Position numbers and translations under genes: made by a program
NCBI GenBank assembly: GCA_949710005.1
Contig: OX453272.1
Coordinates: forward strand, 7,743,633 to 7,807,632
Direction of reading: 5' to 3'
DNA from: Ricordea florida
Lineage: Eukaryota > Cnidaria > Anthozoa > Corallimorpharia > Ricordeidae
DNA length: 64,000 nucleotides
Part shown: piece by piece, positions 28,454-40,091 of the stretch
Layout: every line of letters starts with the position of its first letter
Numbering within the stretch: the first letter of the stretch is position 1
Notes under the pieces: model-generated
The model's database searches: none
Seen by the model: the letters and a program-made list of their open reading frames with translations, nothing else
What the model was told of the DNA's origin: nothing

Positions 28454-31400
28454 ATGTATCGAAATATGATGCGGGATTTTGAAGACGACCCTTTCTTCAG
28501 GTTTGTCGAAAAAGGTTTCATTTGCAATGGCTGGCTGGTACTGCAGCACTGTGTTAAAACGCACCTACGGTGCTTAGCATGCCTGTTATTACGCTTCCTT
28601 GTTGTCGTTCCAAGATGCATGTCGTCAAGGATTATCCTAAAATGTGTCTAAACGAAAATTAAATCCTTGAATTGGATTTCTAACCTTTTCTTTGCGGTAA
28701 ATAACTTCCCGAGGTATTACAGACTGTAAAAATGTTGTTGTTTTTTTTGTTTATCGTCAATTGTAAGGCGTAAAATTTAGAGAAATTTCGTTAAGTAACG
28801 CGTTTGCTTAGAAAAAGGAACTAAATTTGGGGATTTCGTGATGTCGTAAGATGAACGTAAAGTCATGATCAGTAGTTCCTGTTTCTAAATTGCTGATCTG
28901 TTCAGGTTTAGTACAAGGAACGTTGTGTTATCTATTAGGGACCATCTGGTTCTCTTGTGTACAGTGGTGAATTTGTAAACCACCCTTAAAAGTATGAAGC
29001 AGATGTTACCTTTTAGCATTACTGCATAAATTCGAATATCTTACTTACCTTTTTCAAGTCATACAATAAAGCCTTATCTACACGAGCAATTTTTCCTTGA
29101 CAAGTGACTTGGCAATTTTTATTGCTATTGTAGATGATCAAAAAGTTTTCCTTTACAATTTTGCCCATCTACACCAGCAAATTTCTACCTTGACAATTTT
29201 TCCTTGTCAAGATAAAGCTGGCATGCTAGCTTTTTCTTGACAAGGAAAAATTGTTCATGTTACCCCATGTACACGAGCAATTTATATTGTCAAAAACTTG
29301 CCCATAATGACTTGCCCATGATGTTTTTTTTTCTGGTGGCATGACATGAACAAATACAGCACCACAGGAAAGAACTGCTTTGAACTAATGCCAGGGTGAA
29401 AGTTGCCACGTTTCATGTTAACACTGACTAACTGTGTTATTGGCTGTGTGTTTTCAGGGAAATTGTAAAACATCTCTTGTGATACGTAGTCAACTTGATC
29501 TTTTGTTTATGCATTTTTCTGTCATTGTTTTAGGGAACATAACAGAAGAATGGCATCAATGATGAATGGCTTTGGTGATCCTTTTTCAAGACCATTTGGG
29601 TTCCCAGCCCTTGCTGAACCAACAGACCATTATGTTTCTCGTCACACTGAGCAAAGACAAATAGCTCCCACAGATATGTTTGGTAGTATGTTTGCAAACA
29701 TGAATTCCATGATGGTAAACATGCAAAGGAACTTTGTGAGTGTCATAAAATACATACGATTGAGTGAAGTGGTTAAAGATGATGATGATGAGGATGTTAA
29801 AATTTATTTTGTGGCAAACATGTGAAAAGAGAAAAAAAATTTAATGAAATGGGACTGTGGGCCTTCCTCTTGTCCCTAAGTAATTGGTGCCATTCCCTAA
29901 TCCCCTTCCAATGATATTTAGTAAAAATCTACTAGTATACTAATGTGAATGCTGCAATCTGATTGGCTGAGCTACTGCACACTATCAGTCATTGTAGCAC
30001 TTGGTTGAAGATGACAGCATCTTCGTGCTTTAGCGAAGTTTCACAGGAAGATTTAGTAATTTTGGTATTTTTTTTTTCAGTCACTAACACAATCGCATGA
30101 TTCATTTATTATGATTTGTACTAAAAGAATTAGATTTTTTGCTCTCAGTTTAATTGTTAAATATCATTATCAGGGTGTTCATTAGGTATCAGAGATCAGA
30201 GGATTCTCTGGCTACTATGAAGAATTCTCCAACCAAATTCAGATGACCTAAGCTAGTTTTAAATTTAGACATGGAGCCCTTTGAGAATATTCTCCCGTTA
30301 CTTTACACTATTCTCCTTCTACTACAATTCTTACTGAAAACCCTGTATTGTGAGTGTGATTTGTGCTTAACAGTTATTGCCATAAATTATTATATGGCTG
30401 GTTCTCTGAACAGGCAAGGTGATGCAAATCCTGAGTTTGGCTATGCAAGCAGCCATAAAGGGTTGATCTCAGCTTCTCAGGATTTTTTTCTTTGTCCTGC
30501 AAAATAAGAAAAAAATGGCCATACAATAAATTGCTGTTTACTTGTGTTAAATTTTCAAATTCTTTTTTGACCAATCTTGTTCAGTGAAGGTGTCTAGCTA
30601 CTGGCCTCATTCTTTTTTCTGCCTGTCAATAAAATTACAAAAAAGAACTAGGCGTATATGCAGCCATCTTGCATATATCTTTACCATTTTCAGTAGAGCT
30701 CTTTTGCAAGGAAGCAACATTAACAGGAAGTTGTCATGGCCAGACTTTCACTGTAACAACTTCATAACTGTTTTTCTCTCAGCATCAGATGGCTAATGAT
30801 CCGAATGCATACAGTTACTCATCTTCAAGTGTAATGAGCTACTCCAGTGATGGAAGAGGAGAACCAAAATATTTTCAAGCATCCAAATCAACAAAGAAAG
30901 CCCCTGGAGGGGTAAGCTGTGTTCCTTAATAAATAAGTTGTGAAACAGAGAATTGAACCCACAACATATGTGGACAGATTTACTGACATTTTTAATTGTA
31001 CTCAGCTCTAAAGCTGAAGAAGTGTTTCTTTGTCTCTTGTGGTTCTTATTACAGTCGAACCTCACTGTCTTGAACTTGGTTATCTCTAACCCAAATTTAT
31101 TTCCCTTGTGTGTTTTTTTTTCAGTCATTTACCATCAGTTATATTGAACTCCCATGATCTGATATTAATAATATTTCATTCTAGTTTTAACGGCCTCCAT
31201 TGATCCCAATATTATGTGTATGTAATATTGAAAGAGTTTTATACCTTTGTTAAATAAAGGGATCTATCTATCTACCTATCTTGTTCTATTTTTTGATTTT
31301 CGTTGAGAGTTTGAGATAGCGAGGTCCAATGCTATTCTCAATACTAGGGCTGACACTCAATGAGGATTTCAGGAAGTGATTCATAGCGCTAAAATTTACT

Positions 31401-34400
31401 TGTAGGCCACTGTGCCCTCAGAGACTCAGTTGTTGTTAATTTTGTTCATTTGAAAATTAATGATAATAATATTATACTAATAATATTTTCATGATCTTAA
31501 AATTATTAATAATTATTATTACATAATTTTAGTAATTATATATCTATATATTAAAATGAATAATATATGTCATGGTCATAATAATCTATAGAGGATATTA
31601 CAGGATGGTGATAAGATGTGAATTTTATATCCGAGTGACAAGAACAATATCACATGAGTGAGTGCAGCAAACGAGTGAGATATTGTTCTTGCCACTCAAA
31701 CATCACATAAGCTTCATATCTTTGAGCTTACGTGTAATTTTCTTTTAATTACCATACATAGACAAAAACACATTAAGATGTTCATTTTAGCAGCTTTGTA
31801 CAAAAACTAAATTGTGCCAAGCAGGAAATGACGTCATGGATATACTCACTAGTCAGGATATGGAAATGTGCCACTATGGTCCTGGAGGTAGTTTGGTGTG
31901 AATTTTACAAGTGGTGTAATTCCCAGTAAAACACTCACATCTATATAAGAAAATACGTTATTATCTTTTGTCTTTCGTCATTAGGTCAGGGAGACACAGC
32001 ATGCTTATCGTGATTCTGAGTCAGGTGTACAACAAATGGCAATTGGACATCACCTAGGTAATTCTGGTGTTATTGTTTGGCTGGGTACAATAATTATTTT
32101 AAGTACTTAATAACCAGGAGTGGGTTTTCTGTGGGAGCATCTCAGCCTGAGGTCTCGCTGTATTCACAGAGCAACAGCGAGGTCAGTACAAAATGGTTAA
32201 GGTTTGAGATATTTCCATATAACATTCAGGGTTAAAAAGTTGCTTATTTTATGGCTTTGTTGGGCAAAGATAGCTTAAGAGGAAGTAGTTGTATCTACTT
32301 GATGTCTGGTTACACACAGCCATTAACAATAACTGATGTTGTCAGTATTATTATGGGGGAATCATCCCCTATGACTCTCCATTTAAAATATACATCATAT
32401 GTCGACTACAAACACTTCCCATATAATGAAATTTATATTGCACCTTTGTGGCATGAAAAAGGGCCTGGCAAGAAAACATTGTGAAAGCTGTGTCCATTCC
32501 AGACCAGATATTCTCCTTTTCACCGCAACTTTCTGTTTCACTTTTTCTTCAGGCCAAATAGCATTTATGAAGAATTGCTCCTATACTGTCAACTGCACAA
32601 TATGATAACATTCCTGTAATTTGTTTGGTTTGTGTGAGAGGGAAAGTTCTCTTAATGAACAGAATGTGAGGAAGTTGGAGCAGAAGAAGGAATTTCAATA
32701 GTATGTAATAACTTGGTTCCCTTCCCTCCCCTCCCATACACAGATGATCGCTCCCATGTCATTGAACGGTCATTGAACAGAAGAACCGGTGAGGAGGAAA
32801 GAAAACAGGATTTTATCAATTTGGATGAAGGTGAGTTCTTTTAAGCCCGTAATTCTCCCTTGTGTTTATACTTTCCTACGTGTTAGTTTCACAGCTGCTT
32901 AAGTTGTGTGCATAACTGTGATGATCAATTAATGTCATTACATACTTTCCTACGTGTTACTTTGGAGAATTTGGTGGTAGATCAATTCGATATCCTCAAG
33001 TTGATAATTTTCTTGATTCTTATCACCTGTTTGTGAGCAGAAGTTGCACATTTATCACCCTTAGGAGTGAAAGGGTTAAGGTATTTTATAAGTTGTTGCT
33101 GTATATTGAATTTTGTGAAATATGTTTTCAGCTGATGCACATGCATTTGATCAAGAATGGAAGCAAAGAACAAAGCAGCCTCTGAATGTTCTGAAGGACA
33201 ACCGAAGAGAGGGCCACAGAGCTTTAGCAGGTACATAGAGAAGCAGAAAGGCTCACAAAGCCCACTGACATCAATGAGATAACATTTGTTTATTTTTTTA
33301 TGTGTTTTCACCGTCTGGCTTCTCTGATGGTTGTTGAGTGAATGCATTCATGGAAGAAAAACAATGTTACCAGGATCAATACAAAGTACATGGGCTTTGT
33401 GCTGCAACGTCTCTCGCCCTAACTCCCCTCTCCTCTCCCCCTTGAATACTGGTTACAATCAAAGGCTCCTTCGAGCTACCTCGTGGTCTGTGGTAATTAT
33501 TCCATGAAGTGCTGTCCTTTCCCCAGACCATAAAGCGTTCATTCCGAATAGTTCGTTTTGTGCACTCTTGCTACGACTGATCATCGATTACGCGTCGTCC
33601 AAATTGGAGACATCGTCACTTTTTAGACTTTAAAACCCATTTCTTTCCCCTCGAGCATTCTTGAACACATTTCCTGTTCGTTCGCAATATCTTCAAGAGT
33701 GTATTTTGATCAAAGATGGAGCGAAAGGAACGAAAACCCGCCTTGACAGAGGGGGGTAAAGGGGTTATTGCGTGATACGTGGTTAAGTGTTTTTAATTGT
33801 CGTGGCCGGTGAAAACGCGAAATTAAAATCCGTGAACTGTGAATGTTTTACCTGTCGTGATACGTGAGCCTTAAAAATCGTTTTTCCGATTAAACGTGAT
33901 GCGTTATTTCTACATTTCAATGTCCGTAAAACGTGCTTCGACGACCCCCCCCCCCCCCCCTTACCCCCTCTTGACAATCTTTGCGTCGGGCTCGACACAA
34001 CAGACGCCATTTTGTAAACATGTGCTGCCGCTTTGTCTCACCCCCTCCCCCACATATGTGAACGTAATTGCACGACTTTCTGGACAAAACCAAACCTTGC
34101 AGGGGAGACAGGGGAGAACCTGTTTAATTCACATTTAATGCAGATTTATAATGGTAATTGAACTGAGTGGAGTGCAATTTAGTCTGAAATCATACGCGTG
34201 ATTTCAAATATCGAACGAGCGCATAGCGCGAGTTCGATATGAAATCACAAGTATGATTTCAGACCAAAATTGCACGACACGAAGTTTAATTACCACTTTA
34301 TTACACTCATTTTGAAATCACAGTTTTTTGTCAATACTACTTATTTATTTTTCCACTTATGGAAGCCCGGTTTTTGAAGAAAAGTAGCTTTTTAAAAATG

Positions 34401-35221
34401 ATGCGATTTAGAGCAAAAAATGGTGCAATTTATGAATAAATCACACTGCTATGAGCCAATCAAATTGCAGGGATCACCGGTGATTTCAAAATGGGTGTAA
34501 TAAAATGCATAAATTAATTGTCTAACGGGAATGGAGTGACCAATCCAACCATCACCATACCTCATGGTATGTACGTCATACCATGAGGTAAAAAGGGATC
34601 ACTGTAAGTATCTGAGCAACTGTTCACCTACCCCTCCCCGAACCCAACTTTAACACTAACTTTTTAACTTATTATAACTTGTGAGGTTAGGGGAGGGGTA
34701 GGTGTACAGTTGCCCAGTTACTTACGTTGATCCCCAAGCTTACAAGCTAATTATGGGAGTTGTAGTAGGCTCAACTTCTATTTGAAATATTCTTATTTTC
34801 CCTTTCCGAGTGTGCCTGTGACATGCTGAAAATTCAAAAAGAAATTCTTCAAAGAAAACATATTGTTGATTTTTGAAGCAAGTTCCGGTTGAGACTTTTC
34901 GATTTTTACCAGTACATCTCTTTGTCTGTGGTTTTATTAGTGACAGACCCCACCAGGCACAAACAACATGCGGGCTTGGAGGCACCACCCCGGAGGGACC
35001 ACACCCATGCAGTCAGGGGAGAGGGGAGGGGTTCTTTAAACCACAGGGACTTTGACATCCGGGAACCAGACGCGAGCTATCAAGCATCAAGGTACTCGGA
35101 TTGGGGGAGAGATGATTCCAAAGGACAGGCAACAAAAACGAAGGCGTCACATAACCGCGAGAAAAAAGTTCGTGTGAACAGTAGGCCTGTTAATAGACAC
35201 GAACCACGAGGCGGGCTCTGA
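28454..35221 (+). CDS. MLF: Myeloid leukemia factor (MLF1/MLF2 family), complete
   Basis: Adaptor protein that moves between nucleus and cytoplasm. Family members bind 14-3-3 proteins and DnaJ/HSP70 chaperones and stabilise transcription factors in blood-cell development. Exons: 28454-28500, 29534-29735, 30783-30911, 31985-32057, 32744-32830, 33132-33230, 34941-35221. The phases join to 305 codons plus stop. Family signatures in order: [16 protein letters not shown], then [84 protein letters not shown] and [15 protein letters not shown]. The last 90 or so residues are basic and low-complexity, which makes the protein slightly longer than vertebrate MLFs (about 250-270 aa). The first intron contains a foldback rich in TTGACAAGGAAAAATTG; the sixth holds two more foldbacks. 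An 80-bp tandem array sits just upstream. Confidence 0.95.
29899..30180. mobile_element. MITE, uninterrupted copy
   Basis: Matches the outer element at 26101-26835 (AATGTGAATGCTGCAATCTG, TTCGTGCTTTAGCGAAGTTT, GAATTAGATTTTTTGCTCTC) but lacks its 435-base insertion. It therefore shows the empty site. It abuts the CAGGG element that starts at about 30171, in an MLF intron. Confidence 0.75.
30171..30350. mobile_element. CAGGG-ended MITE, copy 2
   Basis: Begins CAGGGTGTTCATTAGG and ends CTGAAAACCCTG. The interior matches 13515-13695 with scattered substitutions. Confidence 0.6.
31050..31331. mobile_element. Possible pogo/Tc1-type MITE
   Basis: TACAGTCGAACCTCACTGTC at the left and GAGATAGCGAGGTCCAATGC at the right are loosely inverted. 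TACAGT-GAACCTCGCTATCT termini are typical of pogo-like elements; a clearer relative is at 48830-49009. The arms here are quite diverged. Confidence 0.4.
31633..31697. repeat. Inverted repeat in an MLF intron
   Basis: GAGTGACAAGAACAATATC and GATATTGTTCTTGCCACTC pair around a 26-base spacer containing GAGTGAGTGCAGCAAACGAG. It looks like the core of a foldback MITE. Confidence 0.7.
34153..34505. mobile_element. Foldback MITE in the last MLF intron
   Basis: The left part (34153-34296) is a long hairpin: GGTAATTGAACTGAGTGGAG pairs with the region ending TTTAATTACCA, and AGTCTGAAATCATA pairs with TATGATTTCAGACC. The spacer holds TCGAACGAGCGCATAGCGCG. It probably extends right to GATTTCAAAATGGGTGTAAT near 34500, which is mirrored by ATTACACTCATTTTGAAATC at about 34300. 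Confidence 0.7.
34557..34734. repeat. Two nested inverted repeats in the last MLF intron
   Basis: First, TACCTCATGGTATG and CATACCATGAGGTA flank GTACGT (34557-34592). Second, GATCACTGTAAGTATCTGAG with ACCTACCCCTCCCC pairs with GGGGAGGGGTAGGT and the end CAGTTACTTACGTTGATC (34596-34734). Confidence 0.7.
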
Positions 35222-36304
35222 ACTTTACAACAACATAATAGTCATGTTTAAAAAAAATAACACCTGTCTTGGGCAAAACTTGTGAAAACTGAGAACTTTC
35301 TGACAATATTAAGCGGACTTAGGAGTTATTGAACTAGGGTTTATATGACTGTGAAAATGACCGAATATCTTATTAATGCAGACTTTGATAAACAGATTTC
35401 TATGACTAACTGTTAACAAGCCGTTTGATAATGAATATATTGTTATATATTATTATGTCCAGACATGGCTAGTTGTTAATGTACTCGCGTGCCATAATTG
35501 ATTGGGAAGTGATATTTAACACAGGACAACTGTATCTATGCTACCGTCAGTTTTTGAACTTGTGTTTTCGTAGCTATGCAAGTCTAACAAGTTCCCTTAG
35601 GATTTCATTAGTTGCAGCTGGTATTTGGTCAGCATGTCCACTCTCTATCTCTTTCGTTGCTCCTCTGTGTACCTTTATAGTTCACATTGTTATGAAAAGT
35701 TAGATATTGATCTAGCCACGAAGTAGCTAGATGTGAGTAGGGATTCTCATGGAGTGCCATTTCATGAAGGTGTAACATGACTTGCGTGATTCTAATTAAA
35801 TTAAATTCTCAAAAACCACCGTCCTTTCTTCGTCTTTGTCTTTGAGAAATGCTTCAAGCTCCAGCTGGATTCCCAAACTAAAACGGTTACACTGCTTAAC
35901 TTACACTCCCTTTACTTTTCTATGTAATTTTAATGCGTTAACGTCTTTGTAAACGTCCAAAGAGACGTGCAACTACTCGGGAGAAACAAGCAGCCGTTCC
36001 GATCCAGTGTAGACTTTTATCAGTAAGTTTTAAAAGTGTTTATAAGAGAGTGAATAAAAAAAAAGACTGTGTCAAAAGGAGAGCTGTCCAACAAAAAAAA
36101 CCCTTGGTCAATGATAATTTTGCTTCAATGAAAGGGATAGTTTTATTGGAACAGTGAAACAGCCGTCGCAAGGTTTTGTTCTGTGGGTTGAAACACTTGC
36201 ATCGCCTTTTTAGCCAATAAAAAGCTAAACTAAAACAACGGGAAAAAAGGGCGTCAAACGCTTCCTACAGTTTTTTTTCGAACAGGTTCCTTCCTACTTG
36301 GTTT
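35222..36304. other. Intergenic, MLF 3' UTR and 3' flank of the minus-strand helical gene
   Basis: No coding sequence recognised. An ATTAAA at 35795-35800 could be the MLF polyadenylation signal. On the minus strand, AATAAA (plus-strand TTTATT at 36142-36147) could serve the gene at 36305-36847, about 160 bases after its stop. A 76-codon open frame at 35473-35703 has no support. Confidence 0.5.
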
Positions 36305-36847
36305 CTATTCATAGTACAAAGCCATCAATGCAGTAGCTGTACCTGTAACTTTCCCTATCTTCTCCCTCACATCCTCTACAAACTTCCCGTTATACGTGCA
36401 TTCATTATCGAAAATGGCTCGTATTTCCTTCCTCAAATCCTTCAAATACCTCTGCACGTGATCTATACACGGCACGCTGGCCTTGCTGAGTCGCTGCACG
36501 GCTTGATTTAATTCGCTGTTGTTGCTGTTCAAACTTGGCGTGATTTCACTGCATCCCTCTTTCACTGATCTCAGCACAGGGACCCCACTATGGCCTCGCT
36601 CTGATTCGTGCAGAATTTTGATCCATTCGTCCATTGTGGACACGATAAAGAGCAGATCTTCGCGCTGATTTTTCATTGGGCTGTTCATCTTTTCCAGTTT
36701 ACCCACGGTCTTCTGCAGTCTTTGCTTGTTGGTGGAAATCATTTTCATGGATTGGGCGCTACTCGTTTCCAGGCCATCACCGGTTGTACCAAGTTGTCGA
36801 AGGTTGAGGGAGCTGGTCGAGAATTCAGCGGCGACTGCTGCAGACAT
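36305..36847 (-). CDS. Small helical protein, paralogue A (180 aa), unknown family
   Basis: Single coding exon. I start at the ATG of MSAAVAAEFSTSS because a splice acceptor (...CTCAGCAG) lies eight bases upstream, so the first exon is probably untranslated. The protein is mostly charged and helix-friendly, with heptad-like stretches (residues 40-75 and 110-160), no signal peptide and no membrane segment. A conserved centre reads GVPVLRSVKEGC. It shares with the two genes to the right the pattern 'GVP--R--KE-C', then 'VP-----V---L--L', then a C-terminal 'G--TG-----L---YY'. I do not recognise the family. By shape it could be a helical-bundle adaptor or a signalling or membrane-associated module. 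Opposite orientation to paralogues B and C. Confidence 0.8.
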   Translation of the reverse strand: MSAAVAAEFSTSSLNLRQLGTTGDGLETSSAQSMKMISTNKQRLQKTVGKLEKMNSPMKNQREDLLFIVSTMDEWIKILHESERGHSGVPVLRSVKEGCSEITPSLNSNNSELNQAVQRLSKASVPCIDHVQRYLKDLRKEIRAIFDNECTYNGKFVEDVREKIGKVTGTATALMALYYE

Positions 36848-39581
36848 TTTTACTTCTGCTGAGATGAAGAAATGAAAGCAAGTCATTTAAGTTCAGTAAG
36901 ACTTCAAAAAAAAAAACAGAACAGGAATAACCTTGGCGTGAATTCTCGCAACAGTGAAAGTCATGGTTAATCTAAATCATCTCGAAGTAATTTTACTCGC
37001 AGCGTTGGATAGTCAATAACCTGGATTCAATGAGATTTAGTGCCTAGCTAGTGTGGCGGGGACTGCCGCAAGATAACAAAAATTCAACGAGATTTGGTTG
37101 TCATTTCTATATCCATTTTGTTTGAAGCCTTTTGTAATTAATGATACTATACTTAGCGATCAAAAAATGATGGAAGATTTAATTGAAGAACAAGTGAATG
37201 AATGAATGAGTGAATACCCGAAAAATATACTGTCAAAATGACGCGTATTCAAATTTTGCTTGTTTGAGTAACATAGATTCCCTCCTTCACAAGTACATTT
37301 ATTTCTTCAGCTGACTTTTCCGTTTGTACGATATCTAATAAATGACTTGTTTCAGTAGCGATCTTTCTTACTTCGCGGAAACAAAGAGAGAAACACATAC
37401 ACAGAGAGAGTTTGCACAAGACATGCGACAAAGGTCAATGTGTAAATGTTCTAAAATACTCCCATATTTCCAGTTTCCCTGCTACGAATATTAAAACAAT
37501 ATTTCGAAAAGCTCGAGTAGTTTGTTGAGCTGGAAAAATGTATGCTTCTTTAAGATGTGATTCAACAAAATCTAAGAAACGTAAAGTTTATCATTAATAT
37601 CTGCAGGCCGAGTTGGCGAGATCCATGAAATTGTGAGTATATTTCAAAAACAGCGTTCTTACGCTAAATTATAAACAAGGTGAATTGAAATACATTGCTT
37701 TGTTTCTTACTGTTTCAACTTTTATAGTTTCCTCAATTGTTCCTCCGTATCAATGGCGATGATACTAGTTAGCAAACTGTCCTGGCTACTCGGGGAAGAA
37801 GCGAATGTTTAGCTCGCAAAACGTCTTTCAGAGAACTCTAAGGAAAAGCCTTCCGCTCCCAGCATTGTTTGCATTCACTTACTGCCTAGCCAATAAAAAG
37901 TTCGTTTATAAACGAAATCTAGTTGCAGCTGAATACCACTCACTCAAATTCCAGACATTTATATGCAAATTAATTAATCTATAAACACTGGTCGGTGACG
38001 CCCCAAAGTACTTTATGAAATTGTCGCTGCATGTATAGTTTACGACAAAAGTCTAAACAGGCGCTACTACTCGACATACTGCTGTTTGAATTCAGTTTAT
38101 GTCGGAGAAAAGCATCTTTTTAGACTATGTGGTTATTAGATTTTTACACTGCTTCGTCATCTGGCATTGGTAGAATCATTTAGGTTTGGCTTTCCTTGTC
38201 ATTACTCGAAAGGAAATAAATATTTCATCAACCACTTAACGACCACTCACATAGACGTATGCTAAATATCGATCGGAAATATGAAAATATGGGTTTTTGA
38301 AAGCCAAAGACAATACGGACAACCTGTCACAACGGAACCATCACCTTGTAAGGAAAGCTCCACTGAATGCCTTCTGATCAAAGCTTCGAATTCATCAGCC
38401 CAAGGCACGCGTATGTAATTTTCCAAATAAATAATTTATTGCTCGCAGCACCTGCGTGTTTCATCCAATCAAGTTAATGTATGGTAATCTGGCGCCGACA
38501 GCTCGCGAGTGTATTGTCGCGCCGGGGTTTCTGTGATCTCTGACAGCGCCCATTTCATACCTAACGAGAGAAACGTTCGTTTGAATTGTTTTCTTTCCAT
38601 GGTCAGTAACTGAACGCTGAGAAACTTCCAAAAGGTAAGTTCAACGATAACAGATTACGCTAATATATTCCACTGCTCAAATACCGGCACATTGTATTGA
38701 CAACTTATTTCAGAAGTAAACCGTTTCACGAAAAAAGTTCAGGCTGCTTTCTACAACACAAAACTCGTTTTCTCAGCCACTCTAACGAGCCAATCCAATA
38801 CAAAAAACACGATTGTTCTCGGTTTTTAGAAGGCTAGCCATTGCGAGTGAATCATAAGTTAGAATTTAGACTCTGTTTTTAGGACGCGAGATGAACTCGA
38901 TTGTAGATTTGAAACCCATGTGTTTTGATTGGATGTAGTGCAGCCATTCTGCATATGTAAATTGGTGGATGCATGAGGCTGTTCATAACTTACAATCTTA
39001 AAACTGTTTTTTCGTCCGTTTAGCCCAATTTATTGAATTTTGTTCTTCAAACGATGCACTGCACAGGCAGAACTTAATGCCGCATTATTCTTCATGAATT
39101 TGTCTTAAAAAAAATTTTGGTCTTAAATTGAAGTAATTGAATGAAAAATGATTTCATTGTGATCAAGCAAAAAGTGAAAAAACCTAGCTTTAGACAATCG
39201 GTTTCTCTACCAGATTCAGTGTACAAATACGTCTAGATTTCTATAACATTCTCGCGCGTGGTCAAGTCGTTTTCTTTTTTTTTTTTTTTTTGTTGTTGTT
39301 GTTTATATATATATTACTCTTATGTACAAATATTGTACATGTGAGAAACTCTAAGTTACGCAGAAATTCCGTTTTGAGGTGAAAGGTGATTGTACTAGTT
39401 TGCGCACCTGTTGTGAGTTCATTAAACCCTTTTAGTTGCTCAACATACCTTTGCTTTTGTGCCAGTTAAAAGAGAATTGTTATCAGGGTTAGTGTTACAT
39501 TATACGAAATTATAGTTTAATATTGAGTGGTGTTTCTAGGTGTGATCGATGAGTAACTATATTGTTATTGCAGGAGTAGAT
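36848..39581. other. Intergenic between helical paralogues A and B
   Basis: No recognised coding exon. Untranslated first exons of both genes probably lie here. For B, a plausible donor AAAAG|GTAAGT sits at about 38634-38640, and its acceptor is at 39573 (TTGCAG). A T-run with (TTG)n and (TA)n at 39275-39316 is low complexity. The 60-codon minus frame at 37249-37431 is polar but has no convincing alignment to the family. Confidence 0.5.
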
Positions 39582-40091
39582 ATGGAAATGTTTACACCGA
39601 TTTATGTGAGCGGTACAAGTTCATCACGTGGAAAGAAAGTTTCACTGAAGAAAGTTCTCTTCCAGCAGCAGAGTTTGCAGAAGGAATTGGAGGAACTCGC
39701 AAAAGTTCAGAAGGCACTACTGCAGCAACGACAAGATCTTGAGTACATCAACGGAAGCGTCAAAGAATGGGCAAAGAGCCTCGATAAGATCGAGAGGAAC
39801 AACCAAGGGGTTCCCTTCGTGAGGAACGTCAAAGAAATTTGCGTTCAGATAGAAAACAGTCTCAACGATATCCACGGAGATTTCTACTTCAGAATGCAGA
39901 ATTTGATCACGGCAGATGTGCCCTGTTTTCAGCAGGTTTATGAAGCATTGGAGCTTTTGAAAAAGCAAGTTTCTAAAATCCTCCGGGATGACGCAACCTA
40001 CAAAGCTTCGTTTATTGAAGAAATTCGTCAGCTCCTTGGCCGACTCACTGGAATCACTGACACAATGATGGAAATATACTTCGAGAAATAA
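39582..40091 (+). CDS. Small helical protein, paralogue B (169 aa), unknown family
   Basis: Single coding exon after an acceptor (ATTGCAG) nine bases before the chosen ATG (MEMFTPIYVSG). Residues 25-75 form a strong coiled-coil-like stretch (LQKELEELAKVQKALLQQR). The conserved core GVPFVRNVKEICVQIENSLN follows, then VPCFQQVYEALELLKKQVSK and the C-terminal LLGRLTGITDTMMEIYFEK. It aligns end to end with paralogues A and C, with the core and C-terminal segment best conserved. No signal peptide or membrane segment. A canonical AATAAA at 40387-40392 is about 300 bases after the stop. Function unknown. Confidence 0.85.
   Translation: MEMFTPIYVSGTSSSRGKKVSLKKVLFQQQSLQKELEELAKVQKALLQQRQDLEYINGSVKEWAKSLDKIERNNQGVPFVRNVKEICVQIENSLNDIHGDFYFRMQNLITADVPCFQQVYEALELLKKQVSKILRDDATYKASFIEEIRQLLGRLTGITDTMMEIYFEK

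Noticed and set aside
35473..35703. 76-codon plus-strand open frame after MLF
   Set aside because: Hydrophobic, no motif, no supporting context; probably MLF 3' UTR or intergenic.
37249..37431. 60-codon minus-strand frame near helical paralogue A, polar, with LVKEGI resembling part of paralogue C
   Set aside because: The similarity is only a few residues and the conserved GVP core is missing, so I cannot support a fourth paralogue or an extra exon.
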